Source of the DNA: Bradyrhizobium hereditatis
Lineage (GTDB): Bacteria > Pseudomonadota > Alphaproteobacteria > Rhizobiales > Xanthobacteraceae
NCBI RefSeq assembly: GCF_020329435.1
Contig: NZ_JAGKJK010000006.1
Location: 1 to 64,000, forward strand
Length of the DNA stretch: 64,000 nt
Direction: 5' to 3'
The notes under the pieces are model-generated. The model was not told the origin of the DNA. It did no database searches and saw only the letters and a list, made by a program, of their open reading frames with translations. Position 1 is the first letter of the stretch; every line of letters starts with the position of its first letter. Positions 8,249 through 16,539 of the stretch are shown here, piece by piece. The translations under genes and the position numbers were made by a program.

Positions 8249-8954
8249 CGATGAAGACGAGATGCCGCGCCGCCGTCGCCGCGGCGCCAAGGCGGCTGCG
8301 CTTGAAGTGGAGCAAGAGCGCGGCCTCCTGATGCGCGTCTTCCTGTACAGCCCAAAAGACGTGATCGCCGGTCTGCTCGCGGCTGCCGCGATCTGCGCCA
8401 TCGTCGCCAATGCACTGTTCCTGCAGGCTGGCCGCCATCCGTCGCCGATGTTCGGCTCGGTCGTGACGCTGCCGGCGCCGCAAACCGCCGTCGTTAATCC
8501 ATTGCCGCGTCCGCGCCCGGTCGAATTGATCGGAAGGCCAGCCGAGACGGAACCGCCGGAAATCAGGCCGGTTGAGGTGCGCGGCGCAGATCCCAAGCAC
8601 GTCGAAATCAAGAGCGCCGATCCAAAGAACGCCGATTCCAAGAACGCTGATCCAATGACCAATCTGGTGGTCAAATCGACCAGCGCGACGACCACGGCGC
8701 CCGCCAATGTGGTTCGCCCGCCGGCGCCAATTCCGTCGAACGCGCAAAGCGCGGGCGCGCGCCGCGTCGCGGCCGTGCAGCGTGCGCTGACGCAATATGG
8801 CTATGGGCAACTGAAGCCGACCGGCGCGGTCGGTTCGGACACGCAGGCTGCGATCGCGAAATTCGAGCGCGACCGCAAGCTCCCGGTGACCGGCCAGATG
8901 TCCGATCGGCTCGTGAAGGAACTGGCAGCCATGATCGGGCACCCGATCGACTAG
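8232..8954 (+). CDS. Membrane-anchored peptidoglycan-binding domain protein
   Basis: The 240-residue product has a basic cytoplasmic N-terminus (MPRR repeated, RRRRR), one membrane helix (about residues 45-63), a proline-rich periplasmic linker with an imperfect ADPKxxxxKNAD repeat (about 117-138), and a C-terminal PG_binding_1 module (about 175-235: RVAAVQRALTQYGY, GSDTQAAIAKFE). It should tether the inner membrane to the cell wall. The GTG at 8232 overlaps the end of the kinase gene; an ATG at 8262 is an alternative start without a better binding site. Co-transcription with a DivJ-like kinase suggests a role in envelope or cell-cycle control. Confidence 0.8.
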   Translation: MPRRIDDEDEMPRRRRRGAKAAALEVEQERGLLMRVFLYSPKDVIAGLLAAAAICAIVANALFLQAGRHPSPMFGSVVTLPAPQTAVVNPLPRPRPVELIGRPAETEPPEIRPVEVRGADPKHVEIKSADPKNADSKNADPMTNLVVKSTSATTTAPANVVRPPAPIPSNAQSAGARRVAAVQRALTQYGYGQLKPTGAVGSDTQAAIAKFERDRKLPVTGQMSDRLVKELAAMIGHPID

Positions 8955-8987
8955 CTTCTGTCGGCTCGCCGGCCTATCGTCGATTCT

Positions 8988-9332
8988 ATGCGACTGAAAT
9001 CATCCATCTGGGTGGCTGCTTACCTGCGCCGCTGCCAGAATGAGGGAATTTTTGGCGCCGTGCGCAAGCGCGGGGCGGAGGAGGCGGGGGCGGTGTTCGT
9101 CAAGGTGGCGCTGCTCGACGGCAACGCCATGCTATATGCGCCCGCGCCGCAGACCGTCTATGACGAGAGCCGCCCGGCCGAACGGTTGTTCGCGCCGGCT
9201 TCGCCGCAGCCGGTGCCGGAACAATCGGTCGAGGAACGGCTCGCCAAGGAGATCCGCTTCGATCCCGACGCCTGGATCGTCGAGACCGAGGACCGGGCAG
9301 GACGCCACTTCCTGGATCTGGCGAAGGCCTAA
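8988..9332 (+). CDS. DUF1491 family protein
   Basis: The 114-residue product begins MRLKSSIWVAAYLRRCQ and has the segments GAVFVKVALLDG and IRFDPDAWIVETEDR that mark DUF1491, a small cytosolic alphaproteobacterial family without known function. Length and start agree with the family. It follows the peptidoglycan-binding gene by 33 bp and is followed by a REP-like palindrome. Confidence 0.9.
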   Translation: MRLKSSIWVAAYLRRCQNEGIFGAVRKRGAEEAGAVFVKVALLDGNAMLYAPAPQTVYDESRPAERLFAPASPQPVPEQSVEERLAKEIRFDPDAWIVETEDRAGRHFLDLAKA

Positions 9333-9344
9333 AGGTGTCAGCTC

Positions 9345-9440
9345 CGTCATCCTGAGGAGCGCGAAGCGCGTCTCGAAGGACGACGGCCACCAGCCGGGCC
9401 GCTCACCCTTGGCTCGCTACGCTCGCACCTCAGGATGACG
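9345..9440. repeat. REP-like intergenic palindromic element
   Basis: The element begins CGTCATCCTGAGG (9345-9357) and ends with its exact reverse complement (9428-9440), with further partly paired internal segments (GCGAAGCGCG near the start, GGCTCGCTACGCTCG near the end). Elements of this sequence type recur between genes in Bradyrhizobium and Rhodopseudomonas. It sits between convergent genes and may act as transcript terminator or stabiliser. The internal copy number in this window is one. Confidence 0.75.
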
Positions 9441-9481
9441 GATTGGGATAAGAGCCATCGTTCAGTTCAGAAGTTCGCGCG

Positions 9482-10459
9482 CTAGCGCGCCGAGCCGTCG
9501 GTGCCGGTGCGAACGGCCGGCGCCGTTCCGGGCTGCACCGCGGGCCGCGTTTGCGAACCCGCCGCGCGGGCGCGGTGCCGTTCGTCGTCGTACAGTGCAG
9601 CACGATACTTGGCGCGGGTGACCGCCATGGTCGAGCCGCGCCAGGCGGCCAGCATCACGAGCGCGGAGCGTTCGCTCAGCCGGTCGTAGAGCCGCGACAA
9701 GCGATAGACGTTGTGCACGGATGAGCCGAATTCCGGATTGAGGAACAGCAGCACGCGCTGAAAGATCGGGCTCGGCATGTCCAGCGCTTTCGCCGCGCAT
9801 GCCAGCGGCTCGCCGCCGGGATCGCTGACGACTTGCGCCGCGATCCGCTGCGGCAGGATCAGGGCCTCGCCGAGTTCGAGCGTGAAGTTTTCGGTATCCT
9901 CGGCGAACGCGGCCATCTCCAGAATATGAAGCGCGCGGGCGGCGCGGGCGGCGGGAATGCGGGGCGAGGCTTTCAGCGGCGTGTCGGCAAGATTGTGCAG
10001 GATCAGAGCACGTTCGCTGGCGCCAGCTGCGAAGAACATGTCGCTGATTTCCGCGGCATCATTTGGCCGCATCGACAGATTGGACGCTATTCGCAGCTGC
10101 GCATCGGTCGGCGGCTTCGCCGCTGGTGTGTCGGCCGGAGCAGCAGCGATCGCAGCCGCAAGCGGCAGCGGCTGGTCGGGGTGCGAACGTCGCAGCCCGA
10201 GCTTGTCCATGATCTCGGCCGGCGTCGCCGGATAGATCGCGAGCCGCGCCCGCACCGCGGCGCGGGTGGCGTCATCGACCTGATCGATCAGGCGGGAGGT
10301 CAGTTCGACGAACTGCCGTTCCTCGTCCGCCGAATGGGCGCTGGTCTGGACATAGAGGTCAGTCAGCACGCGCAGCAAGGTCGGCCTGATATCGACGCCC
10401 TCGCGGCGCGAAAGCGTCATCAGCCCGTCGAAACCCGGAAACAATGGAGCTGCCGTCAT
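9482..10459 (-). CDS. DUF2336 domain protein
   Basis: The 325-residue, largely helical product contains the DUF2336 pattern of HEAT-like helices (SRLIDQVDDATRAAVRARLA, IASNLSMRPNDAAEISDMFF). The family is confined mainly to alphaproteobacteria and has no firm function; members often occur beside flagellar or two-component genes. There is no signal peptide and no membrane helix. The ATG at 10457-10459 is used. Neighbours give no further clue. Confidence 0.85.
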   Translation of the reverse strand: MTAAPLFPGFDGLMTLSRREGVDIRPTLLRVLTDLYVQTSAHSADEERQFVELTSRLIDQVDDATRAAVRARLAIYPATPAEIMDKLGLRRSHPDQPLPLAAAIAAAPADTPAAKPPTDAQLRIASNLSMRPNDAAEISDMFFAAGASERALILHNLADTPLKASPRIPAARAARALHILEMAAFAEDTENFTLELGEALILPQRIAAQVVSDPGGEPLACAAKALDMPSPIFQRVLLFLNPEFGSSVHNVYRLSRLYDRLSERSALVMLAAWRGSTMAVTRAKYRAALYDDERHRARAAGSQTRPAVQPGTAPAVRTGTDGSAR

Positions 10460-10700
10460 GTCAGGTGTACGCGACTTCGATCATGCTTCGCGTCAGACTA
10501 CGTTAAGGCACTTTAAGAGTTGGTTAAGGAAAACAGCCCGTGAAAGAATCGCGTAAAATGCGAGCTTTCGGAGCGGCATAAGCCCGAACCCGTAACCGTA
10601 CCGGCTATCCAAATTAAGAAGCCATTAACCACGTTCTGTTCTGAATAAAGACATGTCGCCGGCCAGATCGTGTCCGCGCGGCAACCAGAGAGAACGGAAT

Positions 10701-10901
10701 ATGGGCACCATCATTGAATTTCCGGCGGATGCGGCTTCGCGACGGCCGGGCTCAACCATGGATGGCGCTCCACGCGACGGCTTGGGTACCGTGCTGATTC
10801 TTCCTGTTGTCCGTATTGAACGCCAGGCCGGCGGAACCGGTGATGGGCGCGGGCCGGAAGAGGGGACGGCGCCCGGTCGCCGTCGCCGGCGGCGCCCCTG
10901 A
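10701..10901 (+). CDS. Small conserved hypothetical protein, 66 residues
   Basis: The frame starts at ATG 10701 behind the binding site AGAGAACGGA and reads MGTIIEFPADAASRR, then a middle segment GLGTVLILPVVRIER, and ends in a run of six arginines followed by proline. The N-terminus is a recurring one among small rhizobial proteins. The basic tail could bind nucleic acid. It stands 16 bp before the lipoprotein gene and is probably co-transcribed with it. Confidence 0.65.
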   Translation: MGTIIEFPADAASRRPGSTMDGAPRDGLGTVLILPVVRIERQAGGTGDGRGPEEGTAPGRRRRRRP

Positions 10902-10917
10902 ACGACGGACATTTGCA

Positions 10918-11691
10918 ATGCCGGAGAAGTGCCTCCCGATCCGGACTACCGGGCTTCGGTCACTCCCGGCGCTCATGATATTCGTGGCAAGTGCTGCGCT
11001 CGGCGGCTGCAGCGGCGGCGACTTCGGCCGTACCCGCGCCGACATGCGCAACGATGATATGCACCGCTGGATCGGCGCTGAGGCTACCGCAAGCGTCGGC
11101 TTGAAACCCTCGCACTTCCAGCTTACCGAAAACGAGCGGCAGCTTCGCGATCTCGCCTATCCCCTGATCGAACCGCCGCATTCGCGGCCGGCCTGGAAGA
11201 GCGTGTTCGGCGATTACCAGCCGCTGCCCTCGCCATGGCGGCAGAAGGTGGTGTTCGATCGCACGACCTATGGGCGCGCGCTGATCGACGAGCCGCATCG
11301 CTCGCACACCTCGCGGTATCAGCAGTTGATCGAGGACGTCCGTAACGACATCACGCGGTTCGAGCCGTTCTTCGCCTCCGCCGTGCGCGTCATCGAGCTC
11401 GACCGCAAGCGCAGCGCCAGCCTCAAGATGGTCTCGGAATTGTCGCCGCGCGAACAGGCCGATGCGATCGCGCGCATGGAAGAGAACACGCTCATCGTGC
11501 AATGGGTCCAGCAATGCCTGGAGCGGCGCATTTCATCGTACCGCTGGGCGCTGGAACGGTTGGTGATTCATGCGCCCGATGGGATCGCAGCCGACGCCGA
11601 CCGATTGATCGGCGAACTCGCTGCGCAAACCGCCAACCCGCCGGTCGCTGCCCATCCGGTGACCGGGCGTGCGGTGACGGTGAAGGGGTAG
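10918..11691 (+). CDS. Predicted lipoprotein, conserved hypothetical
   Basis: The 257-residue product starts at ATG 10918, chosen because a signal peptide follows directly: a basic start, hydrophobic ALMIFVASAA and the lipobox ALGGC with lipid-modified Cys31. The mature part is soluble, rich in Arg and Glu and mostly helical, with the segment LTENERQLRDLAYPLIEPP near residue 70. The residue after Cys is Ser, which fits export to the outer membrane. I do not recognise a characterised family. Confidence 0.8.
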   Translation: MPEKCLPIRTTGLRSLPALMIFVASAALGGCSGGDFGRTRADMRNDDMHRWIGAEATASVGLKPSHFQLTENERQLRDLAYPLIEPPHSRPAWKSVFGDYQPLPSPWRQKVVFDRTTYGRALIDEPHRSHTSRYQQLIEDVRNDITRFEPFFASAVRVIELDRKRSASLKMVSELSPREQADAIARMEENTLIVQWVQQCLERRISSYRWALERLVIHAPDGIAADADRLIGELAAQTANPPVAAHPVTGRAVTVKG

Positions 11692-11866
11692 ACCAGCGCG
11701 TTATTCACAAATCTTAAAGGGAGCCATGTGCTTGGCGATGTCCGGATCTCCGCTCAGATGCGGACATCTGGGCTGGCCGGCGACGAGTCTGTTTTGGGCC
11801 GATTGTATTGAAAAAGTCGGCGCTTGCGCCGGTTGATCTTCGCTGATTCAGTCGTAACGAGAGGAC

Positions 11867-11962
11867 ATGATGGGACATCAGCAGGGTGAGCAGGCCGCGT
11901 TGTTCTACGAGTTTTCGCTCGAACGGCACGTTCCGCCCAATCATCTGTTGCGATCGATCGAC
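11867..11962 (+). pseudogene. 5' remnant of an IS1182-type transposase
   Basis: Thirty-two codons read MMGHQQGEQAALFYEFSLER followed by HVPPNHLLRSID, the standard N-terminus of IS1182/DUF772 transposases. After the Asp codon at 11960-11962 the sequence no longer matches such an enzyme, so only the left end of the element survives. About 60 bp upstream the sequence TGTATTGAAAAAGTCGG resembles the terminal part of these elements. The remnant marks the left side of a gene-poor stretch and of the arabinose-type cluster. Confidence 0.75.
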
Positions 11963-12084
11963 ACCGGTGCCGGGTTTATGCGGCAGAGCCGTAAACGAAA
12001 TTTTTACGGTTTATATCCAGGTTTCAGTCAGACTTGAAGATGTCGTAATCAAGATGATACGGACCCAAATCCTTCCGGCGCAGC

Positions 12085-12222
12085 ATGGAAGATATCATTC
12101 TCGCCTACGTGTGGAAGGCTCTTTATTTCGGCACCGCGTGCCTGGCTGTCGGCGCACTATGTTTGGCGCTTGGCGTTCTTCTTCGCCGAGATTTCAAGGA
12201 TCAGACCGTAGACGAACTCTAA
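12085..12222 (+). CDS. Possible small membrane protein, 45 residues
   Basis: An ATG-initiated frame reads MEDIILAYVWKALYFGTACL and continues through a second hydrophobic stretch (LALGVLL) to a charged end RRDFKDQTVDEL. One long helix could span the membrane. The ribosome binding site is weak. It lies in a region with otherwise no recognisable genes, so it may be a small gene or a relic. Confidence 0.35.
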   Translation: MEDIILAYVWKALYFGTACLAVGALCLALGVLLRRDFKDQTVDEL

Positions 12223-12786
12223 CCAGCATCGTAGTTTAGCTCTTCTTCTTATTCGCGTTGTGTATCGTTGGCGAAAACCAACGTGTGCAAAAGGCTGGGG
12301 AACGCCGCATTTGGATCGCAACCCTGTCGCTCCACGTACTGTTGCTCGCCTTCGAAGTGTCGTTAATAATGTTCAGCCACGAAGCCCGCTATCGATGGCG
12401 ATATCAAACAGCCTCGAGATCACGGATTCGGCTTTTGAGCTCGAGCTTTCGTCGGATGGACGAAACGTGCTTCGGACGGAGTGACGGCTTTGCGCCGACG
12501 ATCTTTCCCTTATTCCACGGGACGCGCTTGGAAATGGTTCGCTAGTGCTCGGGACATCGATCATGTTGACCTTGGCCATTCTCTGGGCCGCAACGTTCTG
12601 AACGGAAACCGGCTTTCAGACGATTAGAGGCGTGTTTGCGTCTATTTGATCGGGTGACGCCAACGTATCGGTAGGAGACTGTCGACCATGATTGCGCGTT
12701 CACTGCGAATGCCGGCTCAGTCGCCAAGCTACTTCGTCTTAAACTTCCCACACTAAGAAGAACTCGACGAACAGGTTGGGGAGCCG
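12223..12786. other. Gene-poor stretch, probably decayed sequence
   Basis: These 560 bp have lower GC than the flanks and no convincing gene. A forward frame at about 12231-12420 encodes two hydrophobic stretches (LFFLFALCIVG and IWIATLSLHVLLLAFEVSLI) but has no clear start and degenerates; an overlapping frame continues SMAISNSLEITDSAFELELS to a stop at 12484. This pattern suggests an eroded membrane-protein gene with frameshifts. The stretch immediately before 12787 holds GGTTGGGGAG, the binding site for the next gene. Confidence 0.4.
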
Positions 12787-14424
12787 ATGCGGCAAGAAAT
12801 CGTCCTCACATCAGGGCATCAAAATCACAGCCCGCTGACCGGCTCGCTCGCGACGCCGCGGCGTCTAATCCCTTCGTCGCGGATTGCGTCGCTGTCGCTA
12901 TCGCTGTGGTTGCTGCTGTTCGCTATTGAATTGATCGCGAGCTTCTTGCTTTGCGGCCATCGTCTGATCTTTACGCTCGATGATCCCTACATCCATCTTG
13001 CGGTCGCCGACCAAATCCTAGCTGGCGGATATGGTGTCAATGCCGGCGAATTCTCCTCGCCTAGTTCGTCGATCATCTGGCCCTATCTAATGGCGCTGAC
13101 TGAGGCGCTGCATCTCGGTGCCTACGGCCCGCTGCTGGTTAGCGCCGCAGCGGCGGCCGCGACTATCTTCGCGGTGCTGCGGCTGCTCGGCTCGCTCGAC
13201 CTGTTCGACGCTGGGCGCGAGCTGCATCTTCCTGCGGTGATGGCACTGTTGGTAATCCCGGCCACCAGCGCGCTGGCGCTCCCGATGACCGGCCTGGAGC
13301 ACAGTCTTCACGTCTGGGCCAGCGTTGTCACCTTGATCGGGCTGATCGAGGTTGCGCGCGGTAGAGCCCCGACGTCGGGTCACTTGGTGGCATTGGTCAT
13401 GCTTCCGCTTATCAGGTTCGAGGGGGCGGCATTCGCGCTGGCCGCGCTGGCCGGCTTTGCGCTGCTGGGCCGCTGGCGCTTTGCCGCTGCCGGTGGCGCG
13501 CTGATCACGGCTGTGCTTGCGCTCTATGCTGCGTCAATGATGGCACGTGGGCTGCCGTTGCTGCCAAGCTCGGTGTTACTGAAGTCACGCATCATCGGAC
13601 AGGCCTATGATCAGCACAGTGTTCTCTTGACGATCCTCGATAACTTCACAGCCAGCCTGGCGAACCCTTACGGGCAGCGGCTGATTGTGCTAGGTCTCGC
13701 GATTTGCGCGGGCGCGGTGTGGCTGCGGTCCGACCACCGGACACTGGTTGTCTGCGGCGCGGTGCTGACGGCAATCGCCGCGCATCTCGGCTTCGGCCAA
13801 TATGACTGGTTTCACCGCTACGAGGTCTACGTTATCGCGCTGGCCTCGGTGACCCTCCTCTGGATCGTGGCGCAGCTACTGCCGCGACTCACCGCCGGCG
13901 TTCGCAACGCCGCAGCGGTGGTCACGGTCGCGCTGGTCGGTTTCGCCAGCCTGCCTTATCTGTGGGCAGCGTTGGTGACACCGTTCGCTTCGCGCGGCAT
14001 CTATGAGCAGCAAGAGCAGATGGGGCGCTTCGCGCGTGAGTTCTTCCCGCATCCGGTCGCAGTCAACGATCTCGGTCTGGTCGCCTGGCGGAATCCGAAT
14101 TTCGTGTTGGACCTCTGGGGGCTCGGCTCCGAAGCCGTGCGCAAGGCGAAGCTGGCTGGCGCCTACGGTCCGGCGCAAATGGCCTGGCTTGCCGAGGCGC
14201 GCGGCGTTAAGCTTGCGATGGTCTATGATCGTTGGTTCCCAAGCGGCGTGCCGGCGAGTTGGACCAAGGTCGCCGTGCTGCGTACGAAGCCAGTCACCGC
14301 GGCAGTTGGCGACGTCGCATTTTACCGCACTTCGGCGGCCGATCAAGGCGAATTGGCGCGGGCGCTAGATTCCTTCGCGGCGCAGCTGCCACCACGCGTG
14401 ACGCTCGAGCGCACGCCGCAATAG
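12787..14424 (+). CDS. Large membrane protein, putative GT-C glycosyltransferase
   Basis: The 545-residue product has about eleven membrane helices and, in the first extracytoplasmic loop, the motif TLDDPYIHLAVADQI (about residues 63-77) with paired Asp, then SSPSSSIIWPYL. Such a DD motif is typical for GT-C enzymes that take sugars from polyprenyl-phosphate donors. The C-terminal 150 residues form an extracytoplasmic domain. Its neighbour operon appears to make a polyprenyl-phosphate arabinose-type donor, so this is a candidate arabinofuranosyltransferase, an inference from context. It converges with the dprE2-like gene, whose stop lies 7 bp away. Confidence 0.7.
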   Translation: MRQEIVLTSGHQNHSPLTGSLATPRRLIPSSRIASLSLSLWLLLFAIELIASFLLCGHRLIFTLDDPYIHLAVADQILAGGYGVNAGEFSSPSSSIIWPYLMALTEALHLGAYGPLLVSAAAAAATIFAVLRLLGSLDLFDAGRELHLPAVMALLVIPATSALALPMTGLEHSLHVWASVVTLIGLIEVARGRAPTSGHLVALVMLPLIRFEGAAFALAALAGFALLGRWRFAAAGGALITAVLALYAASMMARGLPLLPSSVLLKSRIIGQAYDQHSVLLTILDNFTASLANPYGQRLIVLGLAICAGAVWLRSDHRTLVVCGAVLTAIAAHLGFGQYDWFHRYEVYVIALASVTLLWIVAQLLPRLTAGVRNAAAVVTVALVGFASLPYLWAALVTPFASRGIYEQQEQMGRFAREFFPHPVAVNDLGLVAWRNPNFVLDLWGLGSEAVRKAKLAGAYGPAQMAWLAEARGVKLAMVYDRWFPSGVPASWTKVAVLRTKPVTAAVGDVAFYRTSAADQGELARALDSFAAQLPPRVTLERTPQ

Positions 14425-14431
14425 CGAGAGC

Positions 14432-15178
14432 TTATAATTTGAGGCGCTTAAACAGCGGTTCAGGCAACAGGCAGATAATGGTCATGACCAGCCAGAAGCG
14501 CTTCGCCACATAGATAACTTCGCGGCCGTTCTCCTCGGCGGCGCCATAGATGTCGGAGGCGACGCGATCTGGCGTAACGGTCAGCGACGCCGGCAGTTTC
14601 AGGTGAGCCGTCATCCGCGTTCGCACGAAGCCCGGCTTAACGGTGACGACGCGCACCTTACCGGCCAGCGACATGCGGTTACGTAGGCCAGACAGATATT
14701 GCGAGAAGCCGGCTTTGGCCGCGCCGTAGAAATAGTTCGAGCCGCGGCCGCGGTCCCCAGCGACCGAGCTGACGCCGACGATGGTGCCTGTGCCGCGCGC
14801 CTGGAAGCGACCTGCGAATATATCGAGCAGCTGGCTTGGCGCTTCGAAATTGGTCCGCATAATCATCGCTGCATATGAGCTGTCGGTCTCAGCGCGCTTC
14901 TGGTCGCCTAGCTCGCCGATCACGCTGATGACGGTATCCGGCAGCGCAGGCATTTGCGCCACGAAATCGACGAACTTCTCGCTCTGCAATACGTCCAGAG
15001 CATGCACCGTGACTGGTTGGCCGGAGCGCGCCGTGACGTCGTCGGCATTACGCTGCGCGCTGGCAAGATCGCGCGCGGCCAGCCACACTCGCCAGCCGCC
15101 CTCCGCGTAACGTAGTGCGGTAGCGTAGCCGATATCGGAGCTGCCGCCGAGGATAAGAACGGTCTTTTGGTCGGACAT
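14432..15178 (-). CDS. dprE2: DprE2-like decaprenylphosphoryl-2-keto-ribose reductase
   Basis: This 248-residue SDR has the glycine motif LGGSSDIGYA (10-19), SSVAGDRGRGSNYFYGAAK with Tyr151 and Lys155 as the catalytic pair, and a hydrophobic C-terminus (FWLVMTIICLLPEPLFKRL) that suits a membrane-associated lipid substrate. The GSNYFYGAAKAG pattern is that of DprE2, which uses NADH to reduce the 2'-keto intermediate made by DprE1, completing epimerisation of polyprenyl-phospho-ribose to arabinose. It follows the dprE1-like gene with a 3-bp gap, so the two are one transcript. Confidence 0.85.
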   Translation of the reverse strand: MSDQKTVLILGGSSDIGYATALRYAEGGWRVWLAARDLASAQRNADDVTARSGQPVTVHALDVLQSEKFVDFVAQMPALPDTVISVIGELGDQKRAETDSSYAAMIMRTNFEAPSQLLDIFAGRFQARGTGTIVGVSSVAGDRGRGSNYFYGAAKAGFSQYLSGLRNRMSLAGKVRVVTVKPGFVRTRMTAHLKLPASLTVTPDRVASDIYGAAEENGREVIYVAKRFWLVMTIICLLPEPLFKRLKL

Positions 15179-15181
15179 CGG

Positions 15182-16516
15182 TCAGATCCCCAAGCGTGCG
15201 GAGAGATGAGAAGCAAAATGGCGGTCAGCGCCGGTATGGCAGCGCAGCTCACGAAACGCTGCGAGTCCGGGATAACCGGCCTCGAAGGTCGCGCGCGATT
15301 GCCGCGCGTCCTTGGCGAGATAGAGCCGGCCGCCGGCGTCGGCCACTAGCGCATCGATCTCGTCCAGGAACGGAAGCAGTGTGTCAGTCATAGGAAAATC
15401 CATCGCCAGGGTGTAACCGCGCATCGGGAATGACATCAGGCCGTGACTAGGACCGAGTTGCTTGAGCACCGCAAGAAATGACACGCTGCCGCGTCGCGCC
15501 ACGCGGTCCAGGATCTCAGCCAGCACGCCGCGCGCAGTCTCAAGCGGGATTACGCATTGATGCTGCACGAAGCCGCGACGACCATAAATTCGGTTCCAGT
15601 GACCGATTGCATCGAGCGGAAAAAAATACGTGTCCCAATGAACCAGCTCCGGTGCGCCAGCGCGCGCTACGCCGCGGCCGAAATACAGCGCATTGAAGGC
15701 ACCGACCGAGGCTCGGTTCAGCAGCCAGCTTGGTGCGACCAGCGGCGGGGCGAGGCGGGCAGAGCGAGCCGGGGGGAACGCCGTGCGGCCATTGCTAAGC
15801 AATTCGAATTCCTGCGCGCTGGCGTGCTCAGCCGCGTAGATCAGCGAGCGGCCGAGCGCATTGCCCCTAGCCAGACAGTCGATCCAGGCGACGGAATAAG
15901 TCGACGCCGCTGTCGCCTCCAGCGCCGCGATGGCGGCATCGAGATCGGCGGCGATATGCGTCTGCTGCTTCAGCCAGCCGGTCTCGATTGCGCGCAAGCG
16001 TAAGGTCGCCTCGACGATGACACCCGTCAGGCCCATGCCTCCTGTGGTAGCTGCGAACAGTTCTTTGTTGACTGTACGCGAGCAGGTGACGGTCTCCGCG
16101 CCTGGTGTGACCAGCCGAAACGCCTCGACGCTGTCAGCGAAGCCACCGTCGCGATGATGGTTCTTGCCATGCACGTCAGCGGCAATGGCACCTCCGACCG
16201 TAACGAATTTGGTGCCCGGCACTACGGCGAGGAAATAGCCACGCGGTACAAAGGTCGCCAGCACTTCTGCAATCGACACACCCGCCTCCACGCGCAGCAG
16301 GCCGGTTGCGGCGTCGAAGCTGCGCAGGCGATTGAGACCGAGCGTGGGCAGCGTGAACGGCTGTCCGATCGCCGCGTCGCCATAGGCCCGGCCGTGTCCG
16401 CGCGCGATCATGCTGGGATGAGCGCTGACCAGCCCCGCGATATCGACCGGTCCGCGCTCTGGAAGGCATTCTGTCGCGACAATAGGATAGTGTCCCCAGC
16501 CGGCAAGATTGCTCAT
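15182..16516 (-). CDS. dprE1: DprE1-like FAD-dependent decaprenylphosphoryl-ribose oxidase
   Basis: The 444-residue product belongs to the VAO-type flavoenzymes: the N-terminal FAD domain shows SMIARGHGRAYGDAAIG and VVPGTKFVTVGGAIAADVHG followed by KNHHRDGGF, which is the characteristic DprE1 signature. The enzyme oxidises polyprenyl-phospho-ribose at C2'. By eye, the position equivalent to mycobacterial Cys387, the residue attacked by benzothiazinones, is Ala371 here (GYTLAMDFPM). The ATG at 16514-16516 is chosen because the frame further upstream has no homologous sequence and would overlap the ubiA gene. The gene is in an operon with ubiA upstream (23-bp gap) and dprE2 downstream. Confidence 0.88.
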   Translation of the reverse strand: MSNLAGWGHYPIVATECLPERGPVDIAGLVSAHPSMIARGHGRAYGDAAIGQPFTLPTLGLNRLRSFDAATGLLRVEAGVSIAEVLATFVPRGYFLAVVPGTKFVTVGGAIAADVHGKNHHRDGGFADSVEAFRLVTPGAETVTCSRTVNKELFAATTGGMGLTGVIVEATLRLRAIETGWLKQQTHIAADLDAAIAALEATAASTYSVAWIDCLARGNALGRSLIYAAEHASAQEFELLSNGRTAFPPARSARLAPPLVAPSWLLNRASVGAFNALYFGRGVARAGAPELVHWDTYFFPLDAIGHWNRIYGRRGFVQHQCVIPLETARGVLAEILDRVARRGSVSFLAVLKQLGPSHGLMSFPMRGYTLAMDFPMTDTLLPFLDEIDALVADAGGRLYLAKDARQSRATFEAGYPGLAAFRELRCHTGADRHFASHLSARLGI

Positions 16517-16539
16517 GGATCCATCGTCCTGGTGGCCGG

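Noticed and set aside
8580..8660. Short tandem-like repeats considered as a CRISPR or VNTR
   Set aside because: They encode an imperfect ADPKxxxxKNAD repeat inside the peptidoglycan-binding protein linker; spacing and spacers do not fit CRISPR.
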